A stretch of DNA of 6,355 nt from DATIBL01 sp035457505 (GTDB taxonomy: Bacteria > Patescibacteriota > Minisyncoccia > Phycocordibacterales > UBA6899), in the NCBI GenBank assembly GCA_035457505.1, contig DATIBL010000012.1, positions 1 to 6,355 of the forward strand. The letters are read 5' to 3'. The notes beneath the pieces are model-generated. The model was given only the letters and a program-made list of their open reading frames with translations. It did no database searches and was not told the DNA's origin. This document shows, piece after piece, positions 1 to 3,705 of the stretch; the first letter of the stretch is position 1; every line of letters begins with the position of its first letter. Both the position numbers and the translations under genes were made by a program.

Positions 1-794
1 GGTTTCGCTGCGGCTTTCTCGGCATGCTCCATCTCGAGATCATCACGGAGCGTTTGCGCCGCGAATTCGACCTTGAACTTGTCGTGACGACGCCGACGAT
101 CACCTATGAAGTGGAGCTCAACCGCGGTAACGGGCGCCTCATTGTCTATTCGCCGGCACTATTCCCGGATCATGGGACGACCAAATCGATCCGCGAGCCG
201 TGGATCGATGGGCAGATCATCACTCCGCCTGAATATGTGGGACCCGTATCGCAGATCCTTTTTGATCATGAGGCCGAAACGGGGGACACTGATCTGTTTG
301 GCGAGAATCGTTTTGCGATGAAATTTAAGATGCCGCTGCGCGAGCTGATGCGCGGATTCTTCGATAAGCTGAAGAGCGCCTCCAGCGGGTATGCATCACT
401 GTCGTATGAGATCGTCGGATATCGCGATGCTGATGTGTGCCGTATGGACATTCTTGTCGCCGATGAGCCGATCACCGCATTTGCCCGCGTCGTCTCGGTG
501 CGCCGCGCCCAGGAAGAGGCAGAAAAGGTCGTCGAGAAACTTTACAAGACGCTCCCGAAGCAGCTCTTCGTCGTAAAGATTCAGGCCAAGGCGCTCGGCC
601 GCATCATTGCATCACGCTCGCTTTCGGCGATGCGCAAGGATGTGACCGGATATCTCTATGGCGGCGACATCACGCGAAAGATGAAGCTCTTGGAAAAGCA
701 GAAGAAGGGAAAGAAGAAAATGAAGGAGCGCGGAAAAGTTTCCATCCCGCAAGATGTGTTCGTAAAAATGATCCGCCCGGATTCGGACGGGTAG
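1..794 (+). CDS. lepA: Elongation factor 4 (LepA), C-terminal part
   Basis: Ribosome-bound translational GTPase (EF4), thought to act in back-translocation or in ribosome assembly and stress. The reading frame is already open at base 3 and runs 263 codons to TAG at 792-794, so the N-terminal GTPase half (LepA is usually about 600 residues) lies outside the window. The first visible residues, FRCGFLGMLHLE, match the LepA segment at the start of the EF-G III/V-like part. Next comes the RGFFDKLKS / GYASLSYEI block, then the LepA-specific C-terminal domain with QLFVVKIQAKALGRIIA, LRKDVT-like (MRKDVTGYLYGGDITRK) and the basic LLEKQKKGKKKMK tail motif, ending in IPQDVF. The ATG at 24 is internal, not a start. 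This order and these motifs separate LepA from EF-G. A hairpin terminator follows 30 bp after the stop. Function is family knowledge; identity is near certain. Confidence 0.97.
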   Translation, partial: FRCGFLGMLHLEIITERLRREFDLELVVTTPTITYEVELNRGNGRLIVYSPALFPDHGTTKSIREPWIDGQIITPPEYVGPVSQILFDHEAETGDTDLFGENRFAMKFKMPLRELMRGFFDKLKSASSGYASLSYEIVGYRDADVCRMDILVADEPITAFARVVSVRRAQEEAEKVVEKLYKTLPKQLFVVKIQAKALGRIIASRSLSAMRKDVTGYLYGGDITRKMKLLEKQKKGKKKMKERGKVSIPQDVFVKMIRPDSDG

Positions 795-823
795 GGGTTG
801 CTCGAGTGGTCGCTGAAGCTGAA

Positions 824-852
824 GGCGAGCTTGCGAAGAAGCTCGCCGTTTT
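824..852 (+). terminator. Hairpin terminator after lepA
   Basis: A perfect 9-bp stem (GGCGAGCTT 824-832 with AAGCTCGCC 839-847) closes a 6-nt loop GCGAAG and is followed by GTTTTC. It sits 30 bp after the lepA stop. The T-run is short, so efficiency is uncertain. Confidence 0.55.
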
Positions 853-865
853 CGCAAATCCTGCG

Positions 866-976
866 CTAGAAGAAGATGGGGAGCGACAACGCCACCATGC
901 TCAAAATGACTGCGATCGCGATGCAGCTCCAGATCATTTGGACCATTTTTCTTCGCTTTTTTCCGATGAAAAACAT
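866..976 (-). CDS. Small single-helix membrane peptide, 36 aa
   Basis: The minus-strand frame from ATG (974-976) to TAG (866-868) encodes 36 residues. It starts MFFIGKKRRKM, giving a basic cytoplasmic patch KKRRK at residues 6-10. An uninterrupted hydrophobic segment follows at about residues 12-36 (IAIAVILSMVALSLPIFF at the end). This positive-then-hydrophobic layout is what a one-pass membrane peptide with the N-terminus inside should look like. It fills the otherwise empty gap between lepA (convergent) and the DivIC-like gene (divergent). A TATACT element on this strand (1004-1009) would start transcription about 20 nt upstream of the ATG. I see no clear Shine-Dalgarno. I have the impression that similar tiny KK-rich one-helix proteins recur in Patescibacteria, but I cannot verify that here. 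No function is assigned; it could also be a chance ORF. Confidence 0.5.
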   Translation of the reverse strand: MFFIGKKRRKMVQMIWSCIAIAVILSMVALSLPIFF

Positions 977-1002
977 ACGTTTCGTGGGTTTTGGTTCCCG
1001 CG

Positions 1003-1012
1003 TAGTATACTA
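1003..1012. promoter_or_regulatory. Symmetric -10 element, divergent promoters
   Basis: TAGTATACTA is a perfect 10-bp palindrome that presents TATACT on the plus strand (1006-1011) and on the minus strand (1004-1009). It lies between the 36-aa gene (minus, start 976) and the DivIC-like gene (plus, start 1018). No good -35 hexamer is visible on either side. Predicted starts are near 1018 (plus) and near 997 (minus). Confidence 0.45.
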
Positions 1013-1017
1013 TAGCT

Positions 1018-1440
1018 ATGCGCCGATTGCGAGATTTTCTGCCCGCCCCGATGCTCGATTTTCGTGAGCGGAGCCGTTTCCGGCGGCTATTCTATTCGAC
1101 CCCGTCGGTGGTCATTCTCGTGGTGATTGCAGGCTTTTTGGCCCATGCATCCTGGACGATGTACGAAAAAAGCGTGCAGGCGGGGGAGCGCAGAGACAAG
1201 GTTCTCGGTGAACTGGCTGCCTTGGAGGCACGGAAGGTGCAGCTCGATGCGGATATCGGGAAACTCTCGACGGATCGAGGGATCGAGGCCGAAATTCGCG
1301 ATCGGTTCATGGTTGCGAAGGAGGGAGAAAAGGTTATTATCATTACTGATCCGAGCGAGGATGAGGAGATCATTGTCGGTGGGATCAAGGAAGATCGATC
1401 CGGATTTCAGGCGTTCAAGAGTTGGATCGGCATCGAGTGA
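1018..1440 (+). CDS. DivIC/FtsB-like septum formation initiator protein
   Basis: A 140-residue bitopic membrane protein of the FtsB/DivIC (septum formation initiator) type. In better studied bacteria these join FtsL and FtsQ/DivIB in the divisome. Visible layout: basic N-terminal segment (residues 1-24), one transmembrane helix at about 28-44 (STPSVVILVVIAGFLA), a heptad-rich coiled coil at about 50-86 (GELAALEARKVQLDADIGKL), then the family-like tail GIEAEIRDRFMVAKEGEKV and a strand IIIT before an acidic end. Start choice is open. ATG 1018 lies where transcription from TATACT (1006-1011) would begin, which would make the mRNA leaderless. ATG 1051 (MLDFRERSR) fits how I recall homologues beginning and would give a leader of about 33 nt. 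Neither has a Shine-Dalgarno. tRNA-Gly follows 21 bp after the stop with no obvious promoter of its own, so the two may share a transcript. Confidence 0.85.
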   Translation: MRRLRDFLPAPMLDFRERSRFRRLFYSTPSVVILVVIAGFLAHASWTMYEKSVQAGERRDKVLGELAALEARKVQLDADIGKLSTDRGIEAEIRDRFMVAKEGEKVIIITDPSEDEEIIVGGIKEDRSGFQAFKSWIGIE

Positions 1441-1461
1441 GTGCAAAAAAGATTACGATAC

Positions 1462-1532
1462 GCGGGATTAGTTTAGTGGCAGAACTTCTGCTTCCCAAGC
1501 AGGTGGCGCGAGTTCGATTCTCGCATCCCGCA
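1462..1532 (+). tRNA. tRNA-Gly (anticodon CCC)
   Basis: A 71-nt cloverleaf. Acceptor GCGGGAT (1462-1468) pairs with ATCCCGC (1525-1531). The D stem is GTTT/GAAC, anticodon stem TCTGC/GCAGG with loop TTCCCAA giving CCC, and T stem GCGAG/CTCGC around TTCGATT. The discriminator is A1532. CCA is not encoded (ACT follows). It reads glycine GGG codons. It lies 21 bp after the DivIC-like gene and 7 bp before a strong terminator. Confidence 0.95.
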
Positions 1533-1539
1533 CTCGGCC

Positions 1540-1572
1540 AAGAAACCCAGGCATCTGCCTGGGTTTCTTGTT
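1540..1572. terminator. Strong terminator after tRNA-Gly
   Basis: A perfect 13-bp stem (1540-1552 with 1557-1569) has loop ATCT, with an A-rich 5' arm (AAGAAACCCAGGC) and a T-rich 3' arm ending TTTCTT followed by GTT. The A/T flanks would allow it to work from either side. Confidence 0.8.
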
Positions 1573-1575
1573 GCC

Positions 1576-1655
1576 GATGCGAGGATAGCGATGTGCCTGC
1601 GCACATCGCGTGCGAGAATCGAAGGGCGGAGGCGCGAAGCCGGACCGAAGGTCCG
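1576..1655. repeat. Inverted tRNA-Gly T-arm fragments with hairpins
   Basis: TGCGAGAATCGAA (1611-1623) is an exact inverted copy of the tRNA-Gly T-loop and 3' T-stem (1513-1525). GATGCGAG (1576-1583) is a shorter inverted match to 1520-1527. Between them is a perfect 9-bp hairpin, GCGATGTGC (1588-1596) with GCACATCGC (1601-1609), loop CTGC. Downstream are GGC-GCGAA-GCC (1631-1641) and CGGACC-GAA-GGTCCG (1641-1655). No credible coding sequence covers the 1573-1732 gap. The 12-bp palindrome AAGTGTACACTT is at 1664-1675. Nothing else was recognised in the gap. Confidence 0.6.
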
Positions 1656-1732
1656 CTAGTCTGAAGTGTACACTTGCGTTCGTCGATGGATGATGATTTT
1701 CTTGTTACGGACCTGCGATCAGGAAATATCAG

Positions 1733-1936
1733 ATGCCTCAAAAGTCCATGCGCGATCTCGCGCCGATTATCTTTCTTGCGTTCTGTGCCGTTGGATTTGC
1801 ACTCGAAGTGATCACTGGAAGTACGACCCCCATGTTTGTCTTTGCCGTACTTGGGCTTGTGCTATGGATCTTTTCTGTTCCGTTCGATCAGTGGCGGGAA
1901 GGACGGAAACCTAGAAAGCGGCACAATGATTCATGA
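1733..1936 (+). CDS. Small two-helix membrane protein, 67 aa
   Basis: The product is not recognised. It has a short N-terminus (MPQKSMRDL), two hydrophobic segments at about residues 10-26 (APIIFLAFCAVGFALEV) and 33-50 (PMFVFAVLGLVLWIFSVP), and a strongly basic C-terminal tail (REGRKPRKRH). This predicts a small inner-membrane protein with its charged tail in the cytoplasm. The start at 1733 is favoured by AGGA 8 nt upstream (1721-1724), one of the few Shine-Dalgarno-like sites in the window; an in-frame ATG at 1748 is the alternative. The last codons are TCA-TGA (1931-1936). The TCA is at the same time the stop codon of the convergent minus-strand gene, so the genes overlap by 6 bp. A hairpin follows 24 bp later. 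No function is inferred. Confidence 0.6.
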   Translation: MPQKSMRDLAPIIFLAFCAVGFALEVITGSTTPMFVFAVLGLVLWIFSVPFDQWREGRKPRKRHNDS

Positions 1937-2182
1937 TGAGAAATTCTCTTCGCTATGGAAAAACGCCCCCTTTTGGGGCGTTTGTTCTGTCTGCTGACAG
2001 GCTGGCTCGGGGAGCGGTTCATCTGGAAGATAGTGTTCGATCGTTATCGCAACGGCAACAACGGCTAAGACGAATGCCACGGTTTCACCGCCAATGCCTC
2101 CATAGCGGAGGAAAAGTACGGCGAAGACTACGACAAGGATCGGAAGTAGCCACCATGCGGCATGAAAGGCGATGACGTCCAT
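1931..2182 (-). CDS. Small two-helix membrane protein, 83 aa
   Basis: The product is not recognised. ATG at 2180-2182 is preferred over the TTG at 2197, because the sequence from there begins MDVIAFHAAW directly before the first helix. Hydrophobic segments lie at about residues 9-26 (AWWLLPILVVVFAVLFLR) and 35-48 (TVAFVLAVVAVAIT), separated by a glycine-rich turn RYGGIGGE. The tail (residues 49-83) is polar, with EHYLPDEPLPEP. A good promoter, TTGACA-16 bp-TATAAC, lies upstream. Oddly, residues about 67-74 (QTPQKGAF) are encoded by the terminator hairpin at 1961-1983, so the stop codon is downstream of that terminator on this strand. The tail may therefore be non-native, or the mRNA may often lack a stop. 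The 6-bp overlap with the convergent gene forms TCATGA. Confidence 0.6.
   Translation of the reverse strand: MDVIAFHAAWWLLPILVVVFAVLFLRYGGIGGETVAFVLAVVAVAITIEHYLPDEPLPEPACQQTEQTPQKGAFFHSEENFSS
1959..1986. terminator. Hairpin between convergent small membrane genes
   Basis: AAACGCCCC (1961-1969) pairs with GGGGCGTTT (1975-1983) across loop CTTTT. Read on the minus strand the stem is followed by a clean TTTTT run (1963-1959). Read on the plus strand it is followed by TTTGTT. It should end transcription in both directions, and on the minus strand it lies inside the 83-aa coding frame. Confidence 0.75.
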
Positions 2183-2209
2183 GATTTGACACACCAAAAA
2201 TCTTCTTTT

Positions 2210-2237
2210 GTTATACGAGTATCGCGCATTTTGTCAA
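2210..2237 (-). promoter_or_regulatory. Promoter of the 83-aa membrane protein gene
   Basis: On the minus strand a consensus -35 TTGACA (2232-2237) is followed after 16 bp by TATAAC (2210-2215). The predicted start is near 2203, about 20 nt before the ATG at 2182. The -35 box lies 6 bp from the end of the 48-bp tRNA-Phe tail repeat. Confidence 0.75.
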
Positions 2238-2243
2238 CAAAAA

Positions 2244-2291
2244 CACAAAACGCCCCCGAAAGGGGCGTCTGTCTTGTGCCGAGGACCAGGG
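2244..2291 (-). repeat. 48-bp direct repeat, distal copy (tRNA-Phe tail)
   Basis: Identical over 48 bp to 2415-2462, offset 171 bp. It contains the tRNA-Phe terminator hairpin (2247-2268 here) and the last 14 nt of the tRNA plus its discriminator, and ends two bases inside the T-loop. Beyond the breakpoint the sequence changes to GTTCGACGCAGGTCAC (2292-2307), which has a T-loop-like core in the opposite orientation. 2308-2414 between the copies has no recognised gene. It contains GCGAAGC (minus, 2314-2320) and a small hairpin TGAAATG/CATTTCA (2389-2407). Confidence 0.9.
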
Positions 2292-2414
2292 GTTCGACGC
2301 AGGTCACAAATTCGCTTCGCTCATAAGTGCCTGCTGTCCCGGCTCGCGGTCTCGCAGAACCTCGACATCGCTCCGCCTTTCGACCCTTTGAAATGTTCCA
2401 CATTTCATCCTCGT

Positions 2415-2462
2415 CACAAAACGCCCCCGAAAGGGGCGTCTGTCTTGTGCCGAGGACCAGGG
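2415..2462 (-). repeat. 48-bp direct repeat, copy in intact tRNA-Phe
   Basis: The native copy. It covers the 33 bp downstream of tRNA-Phe on the minus strand, including the terminator, and the 3' acceptor strand, 3' T-stem and two T-loop bases of the tRNA. It is exactly repeated at 2244-2291. Confidence 0.9.
2418..2439 (-). terminator. Terminator of tRNA-Phe
   Basis: On the minus strand ACGCCCC (2433-2439) pairs with GGGGCGT (2421-2427) across loop TTTCG and is followed by TTTG. It begins 9 nt after the tRNA discriminator. An identical second copy lies at 2247-2268. Confidence 0.75.
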
Positions 2463-2520
2463 TCGAACTGGTGACCTACCGCTCTTCAGGCGGGCGCTCT
2501 ACCAACTGAGCTACCTCGGC
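2448..2520 (-). tRNA. tRNA-Phe (anticodon GAA)
   Basis: A 73-nt cloverleaf on the minus strand. Acceptor GCCGAGG (2520-2514) pairs with CCTCGGC, followed by TA, D stem GCTC/GAGC with loop AGTTGGTA, anticodon stem CCCGC/GCGGT with loop CTGAAGA giving GAA, and T stem ACCAG/CTGGT around TTCGACC. The discriminator is A2448 and CCA is not encoded. Two oddities are a C-U mismatch at 27-43 and G rather than the usual bacterial A at position 37. An AT-rich run (2521-2535) just upstream may supply the -10 region, but no clear promoter stands out. Confidence 0.93.
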
Positions 2521-2540
2521 ATTATTTATTATTATCGTCT

Positions 2541-2660
2541 TCGAACTTCCCAAGTGCGCCATCCCTGCTTGAGCTACCAAGACCGCTACCCTGGCATGCA
2601 CAATTTATATAACTTTGAATCTCGAACTATGCTAACAAACTTTGCTTGAGCTACCAAGAC
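2541..2660 (-). repeat. Two tandem tRNA-5'-end-like repeats
   Basis: TGCTTGAGCTACCAAGAC occurs exactly at 2566-2583 and 2643-2660, 77 bp apart. Read on the minus strand each copy begins GTCTTGGTAGCTCAAGCA, which has the shape of a tRNA 5' end: a 7-nt acceptor strand, then TA, GCTC, A. Each is followed by a T-loop-like AGTTCGA (plus-strand TCGAACT at 2541-2547 and 2622-2628). The distance from D-arm to T-loop is too short for a functional tRNA and no anticodon arm can be drawn. They look like decayed tRNA copies upstream of tRNA-Phe on the same strand. No coding gene was recognised in 2521-2727. Confidence 0.55.
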
Positions 2661-2664
2661 AGCT

Positions 2665-2694
2665 GCTTCGGCGGAATTCATTTCGCCGTGAAGC
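2665..2694 (-). terminator. Imperfect hairpin after the 105-aa gene
   Basis: GCTTCGGCG (2665-2673) pairs with CGCCG plus AAGC (2684-2694) with a two-base bulge and a 10-nt loop. It lies 33 bp past the stop of the 105-aa gene on the minus strand. There is no T-run, so termination is only a suggestion. Confidence 0.25.
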
Positions 2695-2727
2695 GTCTGC
2701 CTATATTTGCAGAAAATCGGGAAATTC

Positions 2728-3045
2728 TCAAGGGGTGGTCTCGACGGCCGGTTCGGCCGCGTTGCGCTCGTCGAGGATGCCCTGCCAGCCCTCCGGCAGC
2801 GTTTTGGACGTCTCCTCGAGGCTTTCGAGGGCCCCGATGATGGTTTTAGATGCGTTCCAGTACTTCTCGATATACGGCTGGAAATAGACGTATGACCATC
2901 CGACGGCTCCAAGGATGATGAGCCAGTAGATCATCGATGCAACCTGTCCCCAGATCATGCCCTTGCGAATCCCGCGTAGGATGCGGTTATTCTCGCGAGC
3001 GATCTCGAGGAGTTCGTCGACTTTATCTCGGTCAGCGGATTCCAT
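2728..3045 (-). CDS. Small membrane protein with one helix, 105 aa
   Basis: The product is not recognised. ATG at 3043-3045 to TGA at 2728-2730. Residues 1-28 form a charged amphipathic segment (DKVDELLEIARENNRILRG) likely to be helical or a coiled coil. One transmembrane helix follows at about 35-55 (VASMIYWLIILGAVGWSY), then an aromatic juxtamembrane stretch (VYFQPYIEKYW). The C-terminal part (62-105) is soluble and mixed-charge, ending AVETTP. The layout resembles small cytoplasm-anchored membrane proteins of unknown role. An extended -10 (TGATATACT) lies 11 bp upstream, giving a very short leader; no Shine-Dalgarno is visible. It is divergent from the glutaredoxin gene, with a promoter for each in the shared 127-bp gap. 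Confidence 0.75.
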   Translation of the reverse strand: MESADRDKVDELLEIARENNRILRGIRKGMIWGQVASMIYWLIILGAVGWSYVYFQPYIEKYWNASKTIIGALESLEETSKTLPEGWQGILDERNAAEPAVETTP

Positions 3046-3056
3046 ACCGTGAGTTT

Positions 3057-3065
3057 AGTATATCA
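3057..3065 (-). promoter_or_regulatory. Extended -10 promoter of the 105-aa gene
   Basis: The minus strand reads TGATATACT, a TG-N extended -10 with TATACT at 3057-3062. No good -35 is visible. The predicted start is near 3050, about 5 nt before the ATG. Confidence 0.5.
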
Positions 3066-3102
3066 AACCTCTGCGTGGTGAGAAAATGGGATGCTCCACA
3101 GT

Positions 3103-3132
3103 TTGAGTGAAAATGTTAGGGTATGATATAAT
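3103..3132 (+). promoter_or_regulatory. Promoter of the glutaredoxin-like gene
   Basis: -35 TTGAGT (3103-3108), 18-bp spacer, then a consensus extended -10, TGATATAAT (TATAAT at 3127-3132). The predicted start is near 3139, about 34 nt before ATG 3173. The upstream in-frame ATG at 3107 lies inside the -35 box and so cannot be the start. Confidence 0.8.
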
Positions 3133-3172
3133 CTGCAAACAATTAGCATTTAAATCGCCATTGAGCATTGCT

Positions 3173-3442
3173 ATGGAGGAAAATACGCAAGCAGCCGCAC
3201 CGAAGAAGAAGGTCGCCATTTATACGACCCAGACCTGCGGGTATTGCCGAATGGCGAAGGACTACTTCAAGGAGCATGGCATCGAGTATAGCGAGTTCGA
3301 TGTGGGTACTGATCTAGAGAAGCGCAAGGAGATGATCGAGCGCAGCGGACAGATGGGTGTTCCGGTCATCACGATCGACAATGATTTCGTTGTTGGTTTC
3401 AATAAGCCGAAGCTCGGGGAATTGCTTGGAATTGCGAACTAG
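3173..3442 (+). CDS. Glutaredoxin-like thiol-disulfide protein, 89 aa
   Basis: A single-domain thioredoxin-fold protein of the glutaredoxin/NrdH-like group, expected to be a cytoplasmic dithiol-disulfide oxidoreductase. The redox motif CGYC is at residues 22-25 after strand VAIYTTQT. The cis-proline motif GVPVITI is at 62-68 (P64), and a glycine near the C-terminal helix (VVGFNKPKLGELL, 73-85) matches the usual glutathione- or partner-binding turn. The first dozen residues (EENTQAAAPKKK) are a short polar extension. Length is typical of the family. Start 3173 is chosen because the promoter at 3103-3132 excludes the longer frame from 3107. No Shine-Dalgarno is obvious. Partner and reductant (glutathione, or a thioredoxin reductase-like enzyme) cannot be told from sequence. 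Confidence 0.92.
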   Translation: MEENTQAAAPKKKVAIYTTQTCGYCRMAKDYFKEHGIEYSEFDVGTDLEKRKEMIERSGQMGVPVITIDNDFVVGFNKPKLGELLGIAN

Positions 3443-3461
3443 CTTCGCGCGCGATACTATG

Positions 3462-3498
3462 ACAAACGGGTTCACATGGGTGAACCCGTTTGTTTTTT
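3462..3498 (+). terminator. Strong terminator after the glutaredoxin gene
   Basis: A perfect 14-bp stem (ACAAACGGGTTCAC 3462-3475 with its complement 3480-3493) has loop ATGG and runs directly into TTTTTT (3493-3498). It lies 19 bp after the stop codon. Confidence 0.92.
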
Positions 3499-3507
3499 GC
3501 CCAACAC

Positions 3508-3537
3508 TTCGATGGATAGAACAGCTTCGTCCTGAGG
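3508..3537 (+). repeat. Partial direct copy of tRNA-Arg (D/anticodon arms)
   Basis: 27 of 30 bases match tRNA-Arg 3716-3745, from the D-stem through the anticodon loop; the core GGATAGAACAGCT is exact. The acceptor and T arms are missing. The differences (including G3534 for A3742) spoil the anticodon stem, so this is a decayed fragment 208 bp upstream of the gene. Confidence 0.85.
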
Positions 3538-3540
3538 TGA

Positions 3541-3653
3541 GCTCGCCCCGTGGGAAACCCGCGAAGCGGGAGGGCGAGCGCAAGACCTTTTGAGCTGTTT
3601 CGTGAGCGTATGCGAAACGAAAGAGCCAAAAGGTGTACTGCGCCGGTACGGCG
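3541..3653. other. Cluster of three strong hairpins before tRNA-Arg
   Basis: Three successive foldback structures. The first pairs GCTCGCCC (3541-3548) with GGGCGAGC (3572-3579), enclosing CCCGC-GAA-GCGGG (3558-3570). The second pairs ACCTTTTG (3585-3592) with CAAAAGGT (3627-3634), continued by GCT/AGC and an inner GTTTCG/CGAAAC (3597-3602, 3613-3618). The third is CGCCG-GTA-CGGCG (3641-3653). They lie between two tRNA-Arg fragments. The region could be a structured RNA or DNA-level foldbacks. No family is recognised and no credible gene covers 3499-3705. Confidence 0.5.
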
Positions 3654-3655
3654 GG

Positions 3656-3683
3656 GATGGTGGTTCCATGAGGAATCGAACCA
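3656..3683. repeat. Foldback of tRNA-Arg T-arm, forward plus inverted
   Basis: GATGGTGGTTC (3656-3666) repeats tRNA-Arg 3750-3760 in direct orientation and stops in the T-loop. After CAT, GAGGAATCGAACCA (3670-3683) is the exact inverted copy of 3755-3768. The unit itself folds (TGGTTC with GAACCA) and, if transcribed, could also pair with the T-arm of the downstream tRNA. Confidence 0.75.
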
Positions 3684-3690
3684 GTGTGCG

Positions 3691-3696
3691 TAAAAT
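3691..3696 (+). promoter_or_regulatory. Likely -10 box for tRNA-Arg and NUDIX gene
   Basis: TAAAAT lies 9 bp before the tRNA 5' end, so transcription would begin a few bases before the mature tRNA. The -35 position (ATGAGG, 3668-3673) is poor and falls in the tRNA-fragment foldback. Confidence 0.4.
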
Positions 3697-3705
3697 GTGA
3701 CGATT

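Noticed and set aside
1664..1675. AAGTGTACACTT as a repressor operator
   Set aside because: A 12-bp perfect palindrome is expected about once by chance in a window this size, and no promoter is placed around it.
1415..1741. Minus-strand frame of 108 codons over tRNA-Gly
   Set aside because: It covers a tRNA, a terminator and the end of the DivIC-like gene on the other strand; it is a shadow frame.
2128..2403. Minus-strand open frame of 91 codons across the tRNA-Phe repeat
   Set aside because: It overlaps the promoter and start of the 83-aa membrane gene and reads through the duplicated terminator. The product is not protein-like.
2244..2462. CRISPR array
   Set aside because: Only two copies of a 48-bp unit 171 bp apart, explained by tRNA tail duplication; there are no regular spacers and no cas genes.
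3107..3172. Upstream start that would extend the glutaredoxin by 22 residues
   Set aside because: The ATG at 3107 lies inside the -35 box and before the -10 box of the gene's promoter, so it would not be in the mRNA.
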